DNA of 64,000 nt from contig JAGYIG010000003.1 in NCBI GenBank assembly GCA_018402455.1, positions 62,001-126,000 on the forward strand, in the 5' to 3' direction. The DNA comes from Opitutaceae bacterium (GTDB taxonomy: Bacteria > Verrucomicrobiota > Verrucomicrobiia > Opitutales > Opitutaceae). The notes beneath the pieces were generated by a model, which did no database searches, was not told the DNA's origin, and saw nothing but the letters and a program-made list of their open reading frames with translations. This document shows, in pieces, positions 1 through 8,850 of the stretch. How positions within the stretch are numbered: the first letter of the stretch is position 1; each line of letters starts with the position of its first letter. A program made the position numbers and the translations under genes.

Positions 1-324
1 CAGCATCTGCGCAATGCGATCATCCAGGGCGGTGATGCCATCGAGGCCGTCGACGACAAAGACAATGAGGTCGGCTGCGACGATGGCGAATTCCACCTGT
101 CGCTCCGAGGCGGCGGTAATTTCGGCCGTGCTCTCGCCCCCCTCGAGGCCCAAACCTCCGGTGTCCAACAACGTGTAATCGCCGGTGTCCACTTCCGCCG
201 AGACCACGTCCCGGGTGATGCCGGGCTGGTCGTGCACAATCGAAACCCGTCGTTTCACCAGGCGGTTGAAAAGACGACTCTTGCCCACGTTGGGGCGACC
301 TACCACTGCAACAGCACGTGACAT
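1..324 (-). CDS. der: Ribosome-assembly GTPase Der (EngA), 5' part only
   Basis: The first 108 codons of Der, a double-GTPase that acts in late maturation of the large ribosomal subunit; the gene runs off the left edge. The P-loop GRPNVGKS is at residues 9-16, followed by a switch I region (PGITRD) and the DTGG switch II motif, which identifies the first G domain. The reading frame is open to the edge. The ATG overlaps the TGA of the upstream aminotransferase by one base (TGATG), so the two genes are probably translationally coupled. Known family members have about 440-490 residues, so most of this gene lies outside the window. Confidence 0.93.
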   Translation of the reverse strand, partial: MSRAVAVVGRPNVGKSRLFNRLVKRRVSIVHDQPGITRDVVSAEVDTGDYTLLDTGGLGLEGGESTAEITAASERQVEFAIVAADLIVFVVDGLDGITALDDRIAQML

Positions 325-1508
325 CAGGTGGCGGGAGAGGTGCCGATGAACCGCTCCATCCGGTCACAGGCGGTGATGAGGTCTTCGTAACCCGTCGCGA
401 AACAGGCTCGCACGTGGCCCCGTCCCCCGGGCCCAAAAGCGGTGCCCGGCACGACGGCCACTTTCTCGGCCTCCAGCAAACCGACCGCGAAGTCGGCCTC
501 GGACAAACCGCTGGCGGTCACGTTGGGGAACGCGTAGAAGGATCCTCGGGGGGAATGGCAGGTCAGCCCCATGGCGTTGAAACGGCGCACAACCAAATCG
601 CGGCGCCGGTGATATTGGTCCCGCATCCGCGCGACGGCATCCGCGCCGTTACGCAGGGCCTCCACGGCGGCATCCTGAGCGATGATCGAAGCGCACATCA
701 TCGAATATTGATGCACCTTCATCATCGCATCGATGAGTTCCGCGGGGCCACAGGCATAGCCGATGCGCCAGCCCGTCATGGCAAAGGCCTTGGAGAAGCC
801 GTGCAGAAAAATCGTGCGCTCCGCCATCCCGGGCAGCGCGGCAATGCTGGTGTGTTGCCCCTCAAAGGTCAGCTCGGAGTAAATCTCGTCGCTCAGCACG
901 AGCAGGTCCTTTTGCCGGGCGAAGGCCGCGATTTTTTCCACCTGCTCCCGGGTGCACGTCCCCCCGGTCGGGTTGCACGGCAGATTGAGCATGAGGATTT
1001 TGACGCCGGGTTGCCAGGCCTCCTCGAGGGCTTCGACCGTCAGCGCAAAGTCATCCCGGGCGAAGGTGGGGACCGGGATGGCCTCGCCGTGCGCGAGGCT
1101 GATGCTGGGGTGATAGGAAACGTAACAAGGTTGATGATACATCACCTTGTCGCCCGGATTCAAAAAGGCGCGAAACGCCAGATCGAGGGCTTCCGAAACG
1201 CCGACCGTGACGATCACCTGGTCTTCCGGTCGGTAGGCGACCTCGAATTCCTGGGCCACGTAACGCGAGATTTCCTTCCGCAGTTCCGGGGTGCCCAGGT
1301 TGGAGGTGTAATAGGTCCGGCCCTTTTCCAGACCGTAAATGGCCGCCTCGCGGATGTGCCACGGGGTGGTGAAATCGGGCTCGCCCACGCCCAAAGAAAT
1401 GACCTCCTGGCCCTTCATCTTGGCCACGAGTTCAAAAAAGTCGCGAATGCCGCTTTTCGGCAGCGAGGCCACATGGCCCGCCACCCACTGGGAGGGATTG
1501 ACTTGCAT
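324..1508 (-). CDS. PLP-dependent class I/II aminotransferase
   Basis: A 394-residue fold-type I aminotransferase of the aspartate aminotransferase superfamily. The PLP Schiff-base lysine is K240 in GFSKAFAMTGWR, with NPTG at 179-182, DEIY at 207-210 and the substrate-carboxylate arginine in the C-terminal HVRACFATGYED segment. The overall sequence resembles the PatA/AspC-like group, but the amino donor cannot be read from sequence. The upstream Lrp/AsnC-type regulator on the same strand, 14 bp away, suggests control by amino-acid availability. It overlaps der by one base at the 3' end. Family assignment is secure; the exact substrate is open. Confidence 0.9.
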   Translation of the reverse strand: MQVNPSQWVAGHVASLPKSGIRDFFELVAKMKGQEVISLGVGEPDFTTPWHIREAAIYGLEKGRTYYTSNLGTPELRKEISRYVAQEFEVAYRPEDQVIVTVGVSEALDLAFRAFLNPGDKVMYHQPCYVSYHPSISLAHGEAIPVPTFARDDFALTVEALEEAWQPGVKILMLNLPCNPTGGTCTREQVEKIAAFARQKDLLVLSDEIYSELTFEGQHTSIAALPGMAERTIFLHGFSKAFAMTGWRIGYACGPAELIDAMMKVHQYSMMCASIIAQDAAVEALRNGADAVARMRDQYHRRRDLVVRRFNAMGLTCHSPRGSFYAFPNVTASGLSEADFAVGLLEAEKVAVVPGTAFGPGGRGHVRACFATGYEDLITACDRMERFIGTSPAT

Positions 1509-1522
1509 GGCGGTCGAAAGCG

Positions 1523-2010
1523 TTACGGCGCGACATCAAGGCGCTGGCTCGGGCTCTCGCCCGGCGAGAGCAAAAACCCTTGGTCCTTGTAACAGCGCAG
1601 TAGGAAATGCGTGGCGGTCGAGAGCACGCCTTCGATGGTCGAAAGTTTTTCCGAAACAAAGGCCGCGACCTTTTGCAAGGAGGGGCCGCGCACGATCACC
1701 AACAGGTCATAGCCCCCGGAGACCAGCATACAGGTGTGCACCTCGTCGAATCGGCTGATGCGCTCGGCGAGCCGGTTAAATCCCCGTCGCGTTCCGGAGA
1801 GATCCGCACTTCAATCAGGGCTTCAACCGCCACTTCAGCGGCGGACTCGCGGGAGAGATCCAGCACGGGCCGCCAGCCGAGAAAGATCCGGTCTTTCTTC
1901 AACTGCTCCAGATGCTGCTCCACCTCGGCTTCCGCCAGCCCGGCGACCTGCGCCATTTGCGCAGCCGTGAGGCTGCCGCCTTCGAGTAAGAGCTTGAGAA
2001 CCGGGTTCAT
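1523..2010 (-). pseudogene. Lrp/AsnC-family transcriptional regulator, frameshifted
   Basis: The first frame (from ATG at 2010) gives an N-terminal winged HTH and the start of the RAM ligand-binding domain. It then loses sense after ISPERDG. The neighbouring frame resumes with FNRLAERISRFDEVHTC and runs to the stop at 1523, including the VSGGYDLL motif typical of Lrp/AsnC RAM domains. Restoring one base in the four-C run at 1782-1785 (plus strand) would rejoin the frames into a protein of about 162 residues. The downstream aminotransferase starts 14 bp after the stop, so the two are probably co-transcribed. Either a real inactivating deletion or a base-calling error; the intact coding signal on both sides favours error. 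Confidence 0.85.
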
Positions 2011-2143
2011 AGCCGGGCAGCTTCACAGACGAAGCTCCACATAATCCACCCTTATTTTACGCGGGATTGGCGCATTCCTCCTGATAATGGCAAAAAAAGC
2101 TGTTGGGCCTCGTCGGGAAACCGTTCTACTGACCCTTTTACGC

Positions 2144-3523
2144 ATGTTCGAGTCACTCAGCGACAAACTCTCTTCCGCCCTGCGAAATCTGCGCGGCGTC
2201 GGCAAACTCTCCGATGAAAACATGGCGGACGCCCTCAAAGAGGTGCGCACAGCCCTGCTGGCCGCCGACGTGCATTTCAAGGTCGCGCGTCAATTCGTCG
2301 ACCGCATTCAGGAAAAAGTGGTCGGCCAGGAGGTGCTGAAGGGGGTCACGCCCGGCCAACAGATCATCAAGATCATTTCGGACGAGTTGGAAACCCTGCT
2401 CGGCGAGGGCGAAACCCAGCTCAATCCGAAGAAGCCGCTCAAGGTATTGATGGTGGGCCTGCATGGTTCGGGCAAAACGACCTCCACCGCCAAGTTGGCG
2501 ACCTTGCTGAAGAAAAAGGCCTACCGCGCCCCTCATGTCGTGGCCTGTGATGTCTATCGCCCGGCCGCGATCGATCAATTGGAGGTCCTGGCCAGGGCCA
2601 ACGACCTCGGCTTCACCTGCGATCGGACTAGCCGGAATGTCCCCGCCATTGGCAAGGCGGGCCTGGCGGACGCCAAAGCCCGGGAATCCGAGCTGGTGAT
2701 CTTTGACACCGCCGGTCGTCTGCAGATCGACGAAGACCTCGTCGAGGAGGTCAAACGGCTGCGTGATATCGTGCAACCGGATGAGGTGTTTCTGGTGGCG
2801 GACGGCGCACTCGGCCAGGAGGCGGTCAATGTGGCCAAGGCCTTTCATGAGGCCGTGGCGTTGACCGGTTTGATCCTGACCAAGTTGGACGGCGACGCCC
2901 GCGGTGGTGCCGCCCTCTCCATTAAGTCGATCACCGGAGTTCCGATCAAATTTGTCGGTTTGGGTGAGAAGGTGGAGGATTTTGAGGTTTTCCACCCCGA
3001 TCGTCTGGCCTCCCGGATTCTCGGGATGGGCGATGTGGTTTCATTGGTCGAAAAGGCGCAGGAACACATCGAGCAGGATGATGCCGAGCGGATGGCGGAG
3101 AAGCTGCGTAAAGGAGACTTCAATTTGGAAGACTTCATGGCGCAAATGCAGCAGGTTAAGAAGATGGGTTCGGTCTCCAGCCTGGCCGCCATGCTTCCCG
3201 GCATGGGCAACGTCAAAATCGACGAAAATGCGGACAAATCCATGGGCCGCAACGAGGCGATTTTGCAGTCCATGACCCGGCAGGAGCGGCAGAAACCGAT
3301 GATTCTGAATGGCAGCCGCCGCATGCGCATCGCCAAGGGAGCCGGTGTCAAAGTTGTCGAGGTGAACCAACTGCTGAAGCAGTTCCAGCAGATGCAGAAG
3401 ATGATGAAGATGATGAAGGGGTCCAAGGGGCGCAAAATGATGAAGAAGATGCAGGCGATGGGTGGCCCCGGCGGGGGGATGCCGGGAGCGGGCGGCGGGA
3501 TGCCGAGCCTGGGCAAGTGGTGA
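2144..3523 (+). CDS. ffh: Signal recognition particle protein Ffh (SRP54)
   Basis: A 459-residue SRP GTPase that binds 4.5S RNA and signal sequences and docks with FtsY at the membrane. The N domain is followed by the G domain with GLHGSGKTT at 105-113, DTAGR at 188-192 and TKLDG at 246-250. The methionine-rich M domain ends in a Met/Gly tail. The start chosen is the ATG at 2144 ([11 protein letters not shown]), which matches the family N-terminus; an ATG 57 bp upstream is in frame but adds residues not seen in Ffh. It is monocistronic here and divergent from the Lrp-type gene. Confidence 0.96.
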   Translation: MFESLSDKLSSALRNLRGVGKLSDENMADALKEVRTALLAADVHFKVARQFVDRIQEKVVGQEVLKGVTPGQQIIKIISDELETLLGEGETQLNPKKPLKVLMVGLHGSGKTTSTAKLATLLKKKAYRAPHVVACDVYRPAAIDQLEVLARANDLGFTCDRTSRNVPAIGKAGLADAKARESELVIFDTAGRLQIDEDLVEEVKRLRDIVQPDEVFLVADGALGQEAVNVAKAFHEAVALTGLILTKLDGDARGGAALSIKSITGVPIKFVGLGEKVEDFEVFHPDRLASRILGMGDVVSLVEKAQEHIEQDDAERMAEKLRKGDFNLEDFMAQMQQVKKMGSVSSLAAMLPGMGNVKIDENADKSMGRNEAILQSMTRQERQKPMILNGSRRMRIAKGAGVKVVEVNQLLKQFQQMQKMMKMMKGSKGRKMMKKMQAMGGPGGGMPGAGGGMPSLGKW

Positions 3524-4142
3524 TCCCATTTCACCTTCCGCCCAAAGAAGGCCCCATGGCCCGATTCGATGCAATGGACGGGTTCGGTCCTTGAGGAGAG
3601 CACTTCCGCAAGTCCGCCCCTCACCATCACGGATGCGGCTCGGGCAATCAGCTGGCGCCGTGAGGTCTGTGGGGAGCGCTGGCTGAATCGGTCTCGCGGC
3701 CGCCTCCCGGGGTAAGCTCACGCCAGCTTCGAACCTCGCCCCATTTCCTTGAGGATGATGATCGGTTGGGTTTGCCAAAGTTGGTGAATTCCTGTTTCAG
3801 TTTTTCGTCCGCTCGATGATCTCCGTTACCCTCGGAACGTTTGCCCTGCTGCTAGCCAACGTGGATTTCAATGCCACGCTGATTGGCTTGGTTTTGGTGC
3901 TGTTGAATAAGGGGTTCGAACCGGAGAGATAGGTTACAGATTGGGGCACAAGGCAGCACAAAGACATCAGGTCTTGAGGTCACGTGACGTCTTTTAGGTC
4001 ACGGTCGTTAGGTCACGACGTCTTTGGGGCAGACCAAGCGATGATTCGCAGCAGGGCTTTCCCGATTCATTCGTTTTTCCTCGCGTCCCTCAGCTTCCAG
4101 CTATGAGCGGGGTGAATCGTGAAGACGGCACTGGACTTTTGT
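3524..4142. other. Gene-poor interval with weak small ORFs and GTCACG repeats
   Basis: No confident gene. An ORF at 3569-3715 (+, 48 codons) has no recognisable domain. A second at 3816-3932 (+, 38 codons, starting MISVTLGTFALLLANVDF) encodes a hydrophobic stretch that could be one membrane segment; it lacks a clear ribosome-binding site. At 3980-4023 the octamer TAGGTCAC/GAGGTCAC recurs three times, with GACGTCTT twice, giving a short degenerate repeat tract. The interval lies between ffh and a toxin-antitoxin pair and may hold remnants of an older insertion. No hairpin-plus-T-run terminator for ffh is visible. Confidence 0.4.
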
Positions 4143-4161
4143 GTTATAACATTCGTTATAC
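4143..4161 (+). promoter_or_regulatory. Putative promoter/operator of the toxin-antitoxin pair
   Basis: The self-complementary octamer GTTATAAC (4143-4150) is followed after four bases by GTTATAC (4155-4161), ending six bases before the antitoxin ATG. Both copies contain -10-like TATA elements. AbrB/MazE-type antitoxins normally bind palindromes overlapping their own promoter, so this is a plausible autoregulatory operator. Its closeness to the start codon would give a very short leader. Inference from position and symmetry only. Confidence 0.4.
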
Positions 4162-4166
4162 CCAGT

Positions 4167-4397
4167 ATGTCCCACCGCACCAAACTTCGTAAGATCGGCA
4201 ACTCCCTTGGCGTGATCCTGCCCAAGGAGACCCTGAACGAACTGCAAGTCGAGGAGGGCCAGGCGCTCTACGTCACCAAAGCCGAGGACGGCAGTCTGCG
4301 CCTCGCGCCCGTTGATGAGGAATTTGAGCGGCAAATGGAAATCGGTCGTGACCTCACCAAACGTTATCGCAACGCGCTGCGGGAGTTGGCGAATTGA
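4167..4397 (+). CDS. AbrB/MazE/SpoVT-type antitoxin
   Basis: A 76-residue protein with the swapped-hairpin AbrB DNA-binding fold. RKIGNSLGVILPKE near residues 8-21 is the family signature, and an acidic/basic helical tail likely wraps the toxin. The start chosen is the ATG at 4167; an upstream in-frame start at 4119 would read through the palindromic promoter region. The gene overlaps the downstream doc-like gene (TGA inside TTGA), the usual arrangement of a toxin-antitoxin operon. Its expected role is to neutralise the Doc-type toxin and repress the operon. Confidence 0.85.
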   Translation: MSHRTKLRKIGNSLGVILPKETLNELQVEEGQALYVTKAEDGSLRLAPVDEEFERQMEIGRDLTKRYRNALRELAN

Positions 4398-4786
4398 AAT
4401 CACCTATTTGGGTGCTTCGCGAAACTGTCCTGGCGCTTCAACTCCATTCACTTTCCCGGTTTGGAGGTCTCTCGGGAATCCGGGACGAATCAATGTTGGA
4501 TTCAGCGCTGCAACGGCCGGTGAATTTAAACCACTATGATCCGTCGGCGTCAGTCCACGGGTTGGCCGCCGCCTACGCGTTTGGGCTGGTAAAGAATCAC
4601 CCCTTTCTCGACGGCAACAAGCGCATCGCCTTCCTCTCCGCCGCTGTGTTTCTGGAAGCCAACGGCTGGCCGTTTCATGGAGGCGAAGCGGAGGCAGTGG
4701 TGAACACGCTGGCGCTGGCAGCGTCGGAACTCGATGAGGCAGGATTCGCGGCTTGGCTTGAGGCTAACTCTTCTCCTGCTTCCTAA
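4394..4786 (+). CDS. doc: Fic/Doc-family toxin (death-on-curing)
   Basis: A 130-residue Fic-fold protein with the catalytic motif HPFLDGNKR at 69-77, matching Doc (HxFx[D/N]GNKR). Doc of phage P1 phosphorylates EF-Tu and halts translation; other Fic proteins AMPylate. The lysine in GNKR is the Doc-type residue. Translation probably starts at TTG 4394, which overlaps the antitoxin stop, so toxin output is coupled to antitoxin translation. All core motif residues are intact, so the toxin looks functional. The pairing is with an AbrB-type rather than a Phd-type antitoxin. Confidence 0.88.
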   Translation: MKSPIWVLRETVLALQLHSLSRFGGLSGIRDESMLDSALQRPVNLNHYDPSASVHGLAAAYAFGLVKNHPFLDGNKRIAFLSAAVFLEANGWPFHGGEAEAVVNTLALAASELDEAGFAAWLEANSSPAS

Positions 4787-4792
4787 GCGCTG

Positions 4793-6118
4793 ATGTCCGC
4801 CTCGTCCTACAAGCCGTCCCTCGCCTCGGCGGTGATCATTGCCAACATGATCGGGACGGGCGTGTTCACTTCGCTCGGCTATCAACTGCTGGATATCAAA
4901 TCGGGCTTTGTGCTGATCATGTTGTGGGTGGTCGGCGGGATCACCGCCCTCTGCGGCGCCCTCACCTACGCCGAACTCGGGGCGGCCCTGCCTCGCTCCG
5001 GCGGAGAATACAACTTCCTGACGCGCATCTATCATCCGGTGGTCGGTTTCATCTCCGGTTGGATCTCGGCCACCATCGGTTTCGCCGCGCCCGTGGCCTT
5101 GGCCGCGATCACGTTTGGCAGTTACCTCTCGGCGGCCATTCCCGCGCTTTCCGCCACGTGGCTGGCCATCGGCTTGATCATCGTGGTCACGGTCGCCCAC
5201 GTGGGCCGCCGCCAGCGCAGCAGCAATTTCCAAAGTGTGTTCACCGCCGCCAAGATTTCGCTGATCGTCGGATTTTGTCTGCTCTGCGGTTTTATGGTGG
5301 AGGAGCCTCAAGCCGTGAGTTTCCTCCCGGTCGCAGGTGATGGCGCGCTGATGCTGGGCAGTGCGTTCGCCGTATCCTTGATCTACGTGAACTATGCCTA
5401 CACCGGCTGGAACTCGGTGACCTACTTGATCAATGAGGTTGATGACGCGCAGCGCAACCTGCCAAAAATTCTCATTGGCAGCACGCTGACCGTGATGGTG
5501 CTCTACGTGGCCCTTAACTTCACCTTCCTGCTGGTCGCGCCGATGGCGGCGATGGAGGGCCAGGTCGAGGTGGGTTACATTGCGGCGCAACACGTCTTCG
5601 GTGAAACGGGGGCGTCAGCCATCAGCTTTGTGCTCTCGTTGCTGCTGATTTCAACCGTCAGCGCGATGACCATCGCCGGCCCCCGGGTGCTGCAGGTGAT
5701 CGGGGAGGACTATTCCGTTTTTGGGCGCCTCGCCCGCAAGAACGAGGACGGCATCCCGGCGCTGGCAATTTTGGTGCAGTCCAGCATCGCCGTCATCTTT
5801 GTGCTCTCTTCCTCGTTTCAGAGTATCCTCCTGTTTTCGGGATTCATCCTTTGCCTGAACACGGTCTTCGCCGTCAGCGGCATTTTTGTGCTGCGCTGGC
5901 GCCAGCCCGATCTGCCCCGTCCCTACCGCACCTGGCTCTATCCCCTGCCCCCGCTGATTTACTTGGTCCTGATGTTCTGGACCTTGTTTTTTATCACCAA
6001 GTCCCAGCCGGCGGAGGCGTTCATTGCCATCGGTATCGTGCTGGCCGGAGTGGTCGCCTACGGACTGGCCAGGAAGTATGATCAAACCGCGCGGCCACCG
6101 GTCGATCACGAGGGCTGA
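4793..6118 (+). CDS. APC-family amino acid permease
   Basis: A 441-residue integral inner-membrane protein of the amino acid-polyamine-organocation superfamily, with about 12 hydrophobic segments. The first helix carries the family signature IIANMIGTGVF at about residues 14-24, and helix 3 has the GGEYNFL motif, both part of the substrate and cation site. It probably imports or exchanges an amino acid; the substrate is not inferable. It starts 6 bp after the Doc toxin stop, so some read-through from the toxin operon is possible, although the functions are unrelated. It is convergent with the next genes and almost abuts them. Confidence 0.9.
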   Translation: MSASSYKPSLASAVIIANMIGTGVFTSLGYQLLDIKSGFVLIMLWVVGGITALCGALTYAELGAALPRSGGEYNFLTRIYHPVVGFISGWISATIGFAAPVALAAITFGSYLSAAIPALSATWLAIGLIIVVTVAHVGRRQRSSNFQSVFTAAKISLIVGFCLLCGFMVEEPQAVSFLPVAGDGALMLGSAFAVSLIYVNYAYTGWNSVTYLINEVDDAQRNLPKILIGSTLTVMVLYVALNFTFLLVAPMAAMEGQVEVGYIAAQHVFGETGASAISFVLSLLLISTVSAMTIAGPRVLQVIGEDYSVFGRLARKNEDGIPALAILVQSSIAVIFVLSSSFQSILLFSGFILCLNTVFAVSGIFVLRWRQPDLPRPYRTWLYPLPPLIYLVLMFWTLFFITKSQPAEAFIAIGIVLAGVVAYGLARKYDQTARPPVDHEG

Positions 6119-6400
6119 TTAATTTCGCGGTCGGGACTTGGGCTGGCGGCGGGGTTCGACCGGTCGCATCCAGCTTGGCGGCAGGCGGACAAAAAAGCCC
6201 AGCAGCGCCAACAGGAGGCCGATCCCGCCCAGCACGTAAAATAGCGGCCGCAGTTCCGCGGCGGAAAACCCCAACTGATTCTCCACACTCGCATCGAACA
6301 GCGCGTGCATCGCGTAGAGGTTGATCCCCGCCAGCAACATCAGGGTGATGCCCAGACCGATCGCGGACATGCGGAGCATCCGGGTCATCCAGGGGGGCAT
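6119..6400 (-). CDS. Small membrane protein with two TM segments, unknown function
   Basis: A 93-residue protein with two predicted membrane helices (around residues 10-32 and 50-68) and a basic C-terminal tail (RRQPKSRPRN). I do not recognise a family with confidence; the arrangement resembles small uncharacterised inner-membrane proteins. It lies 11 bp downstream of the amidohydrolase gene on the same strand and is probably co-transcribed with it. The coding frame is convincing from codon use and position, although the protein is short. Confidence 0.6.
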   Translation of the reverse strand: MPPWMTRMLRMSAIGLGITLMLLAGINLYAMHALFDASVENQLGFSAAELRPLFYVLGGIGLLLALLGFFVRLPPSWMRPVEPRRQPKSRPRN

Positions 6401-6411
6401 GGTGATGAGGA

Positions 6412-7500
6412 TTAGTTGGCGGGGAAAAGGGACGCATCAATGCCGGGAATGATGCGCTGCGCGTTGCCGTAGTAGACCTTTTTCAGAATCTCATCGGACA
6501 AACCGAGGCCATACAGGCGCCAGAACGCGTGGCGCTTCCGGTAGTAGGGGAAATATTCGTCCTCGGTTTCGAGCACGCGAAAATAAGTGGCATACTCCTC
6601 CGGAGCCCAGGTGTCCTTCCCCATCAGAATCCGATCCTGATATTTTTCGAAAAACTTGCGGGCATGCCGGGGCTGGCGACCGGGGTCGTAGATGATGGCT
6701 CCCATTTCCACGACGGTGTTGGGAAGCTCATCAAGGTAAGTGGCCAGCCGATCCAGGTCGTTGGCCAGCCACATGAAATGGGCGATGATGAACGTGGTTT
6801 GGGGGTGCTTCCGATACACGTTGACCTGTTCTTTGATCAATTGATCGAAACTGGGATCCCCATCCCGCTTCCGGCGCGGGCGCTCCTTGAGTTCCAGCCA
6901 ACGCTCATTGAACCGATCATGCGGCAACCAGAACTGCGCGGGGTCCCCCACGTGAATCAGCACGGGCACCCCCAGTTCCCCGGCCTTGGCCCACAGGGGG
7001 TCGAGCCTCGGATCATCGACCCGCACGCGTCCCAGCGGATCGAATACATACATCCCGAGATTCTTGAAAATCTTAAGCCCTTGCGCCCCGGCCTTCACAT
7101 CGGCCTCAAACTGCGCCGCGGTCCGCTCGGGGTAATCCGGTTCGTCGATACCATCGTAGGAAGGATTGGCAAACACCGCAAAACGATCCGGGTAGCGCGC
7201 CTTCGACTTGGCCAGCACCTCCTGCAACTCCTCCCCGCTGCCGCCCGACAGGTTGACCATGACAGCCATGTTGAGGTCATCCATGTCCCTGACCACTTGA
7301 TCCACGTTCTCGGTCGACATGCGTTGGCGCCACTGGTGATTGTGGGCGTCGATAAACGGGAACTTCGCTCGAGTGACCGGATGCTCCGGCACGATGAGGG
7401 TGGACTGCGGTTCGTATTCCTCGAAGCCCATTTCCTGGGCGGTGACAAGGGAGCCGATCGCCAAAACGAAAAGGCCAGAAAGGAAAGGACGGAAGGTCAT
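6412..7500 (-). CDS. Exported amidohydrolase (Amidohydro_2, TIM-barrel)
   Basis: A 362-residue metal-dependent hydrolase of the amidohydrolase-2 family. Residues 1-21 form a signal peptide ending near VTAQ, so it is exported. The metal-binding start of the barrel is FIDAHNHQ (D51, H53, H55), with further likely ligands in LIHVGDP, IIAHFMW and the late MGKDTW aspartate. Family members hydrolyse or decarboxylate cyclic and aromatic acids; the substrate here is unknown. It is part of a minus-strand run with a YqeY gene upstream (22 bp gap) and a small membrane protein downstream. Confidence 0.85.
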   Translation of the reverse strand: MTFRPFLSGLFVLAIGSLVTAQEMGFEEYEPQSTLIVPEHPVTRAKFPFIDAHNHQWRQRMSTENVDQVVRDMDDLNMAVMVNLSGGSGEELQEVLAKSKARYPDRFAVFANPSYDGIDEPDYPERTAAQFEADVKAGAQGLKIFKNLGMYVFDPLGRVRVDDPRLDPLWAKAGELGVPVLIHVGDPAQFWLPHDRFNERWLELKERPRRKRDGDPSFDQLIKEQVNVYRKHPQTTFIIAHFMWLANDLDRLATYLDELPNTVVEMGAIIYDPGRQPRHARKFFEKYQDRILMGKDTWAPEEYATYFRVLETEDEYFPYYRKRHAFWRLYGLGLSDEILKKVYYGNAQRIIPGIDASLFPAN

Positions 7501-7522
7501 GTGAAAGGAGGAGGGTTAACGC

Positions 7523-7972
7523 TCAAGCGAGCTTGCTTTGAATCAATTTACTCGCGGCGCCAAAGTCGATCAGGTCGGCCTGCGGGTGCTGTTTGAGTTG
7601 CCCCATCACCTTGCCCATCTCGCGTTTACTGGTCGCGCCGGTCGATGCCACGGCCTCGGCGACGAGGGCCGCCAACTGATCACCGGTGATCTGCGCCGGT
7701 AGGTAGGCTTCCAACCAGCCAATTTCCCGTTCGTTTTGATCCACCAGATCTTGGCGATTGGCTTTGGCGAACTCGACGTTGGCGTCCCTCAGATTTTTGA
7801 CGGTTTTGCGCAACGTCGCGATCACGAGGGCGTCGTCGATCTCGACATTCGAGTCCATGGCGACGCGTTGAATCGCGGCATCGGCCGACCGCAAACCGGT
7901 GGCCTTTCCCGTATCACGCGCCTTCATGGCAGTGATGATATCGGAACGAAGGTGCTGATAAAGGGACGACAT
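7523..7972 (-). CDS. yqeY: GatB/YqeY domain protein
   Basis: A 149-residue stand-alone YqeY protein, homologous to the tail domain of GatB, which binds tRNA in the amidotransferase. The N-terminus SLYQHLRSDIITAMKARD and the C-terminal GKVMGQLKQ are typical. The start chosen is the ATG at 7972; the frame stays open further upstream but without family-like sequence. The exact role of free YqeY is not settled. This organism also carries glnS in the same window, so the protein need not serve a Gln-tRNA amidotransferase. Confidence 0.9.
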   Translation of the reverse strand: MSSLYQHLRSDIITAMKARDTGKATGLRSADAAIQRVAMDSNVEIDDALVIATLRKTVKNLRDANVEFAKANRQDLVDQNEREIGWLEAYLPAQITGDQLAALVAEAVASTGATSKREMGKVMGQLKQHPQADLIDFGAASKLIQSKLA

Positions 7973-8051
7973 AACGGAATCTTGAACGCGGCGGGGCAAA
8001 AGAGCGACCGGGAACTTGGAGGAACGCTCAAGTCGTGCCATTATTCCTGTT

Positions 8052-8834
8052 ATGCAATTACCCGAATGTCGGCACCTCGCTGCGATTCTTGGTTCGGTGC
8101 TGCTCCTTTCCAGCCCTGCGGGGGCGCGGGAGCCCACCCCGAGCGACATGTTGCAGTCGGCGATTGAGGACTATTCGGCGGGAGAAGGTCGCTGGGCCTA
8201 CCGGGAGGTGAAACGGGAATACGACCGCAAAGGACGCCTGAAAGCGGAGACGGTCAGCCGAATCGACCCCTCTCTGCCGTGGGACGAACGGGATATTCTC
8301 CTTTCATCCCCAGCCGGGCCGGCTACCGAAAAGGAACAGCGTCAGTATCAAAAAAAACGCGAAAAAGAACGCCGGGCGATTGAACGCGGAGCGCACCGGG
8401 AACGTCGCCTGCGCGAACTGATTGATTTTGCCGGCGTGCGCACCGCATCGCAATCGAGTGACACGATGCGGCTCGCGCTCCCCATTCTGCCCGACCCCGA
8501 TCGAGATTTTCCGGTCGATAAAATCGCCATGACCGCCGATTTGGACCGGTTCACCGGGGAACTGCGGGCCATCCACGCGGAGCTGCGGGAGCCGGTGCGC
8601 CACAAGGCGGTGGCGAACATCAAGGGCATGAATCTGGAGATTCAATTCCGCCAAGTAGAGGGGGATGATCGCCCCGCCGCCTTGAGTTTTCTGCGCGGCA
8701 CCGCCCGGGCTTCCCTGCTGTTCTTTCCCGTGGGCGGATCCATTGAAATCGCGCGCACCGATCACCGTTGGGTCACTCCCTACGATGAGCGATTCAACGT
8801 GGAAATCGGCACGCCCACGGCGATTGATTTCTAG
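8052..8834 (+). CDS. Exported hypothetical protein
   Basis: A 260-residue protein with a signal peptide (hydrophobic HLAAILGSVLLLSS, cleavage near SPAGA). I do not recognise the family. The mature part has a highly charged stretch around residues 90-125 (KEQRQYQKKREKERRAIERG), then a mixed alpha/beta region. The start at 8052 gives a clean signal peptide; an upstream ATG at 8016 would add 12 residues before it. It is divergent from yqeY across an 80-bp spacer and ends 16 bp from the convergent menB stop. Probably periplasmic. Confidence 0.7.
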   Translation: MQLPECRHLAAILGSVLLLSSPAGAREPTPSDMLQSAIEDYSAGEGRWAYREVKREYDRKGRLKAETVSRIDPSLPWDERDILLSSPAGPATEKEQRQYQKKREKERRAIERGAHRERRLRELIDFAGVRTASQSSDTMRLALPILPDPDRDFPVDKIAMTADLDRFTGELRAIHAELREPVRHKAVANIKGMNLEIQFRQVEGDDRPAALSFLRGTARASLLFFPVGGSIEIARTDHRWVTPYDERFNVEIGTPTAIDF

Positions 8835-8850
8835 GCGATGCCGCCCGCCG

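Noticed and set aside
318-1592. Plus-strand ORF of 424 codons opposite the aminotransferase
   Set aside because: Antisense shadow; the minus strand holds all aminotransferase motifs.
3569-3715. 48-codon ORF downstream of ffh
   Set aside because: No family resemblance, no clear ribosome-binding site, and short enough to arise by chance in GC-rich DNA.
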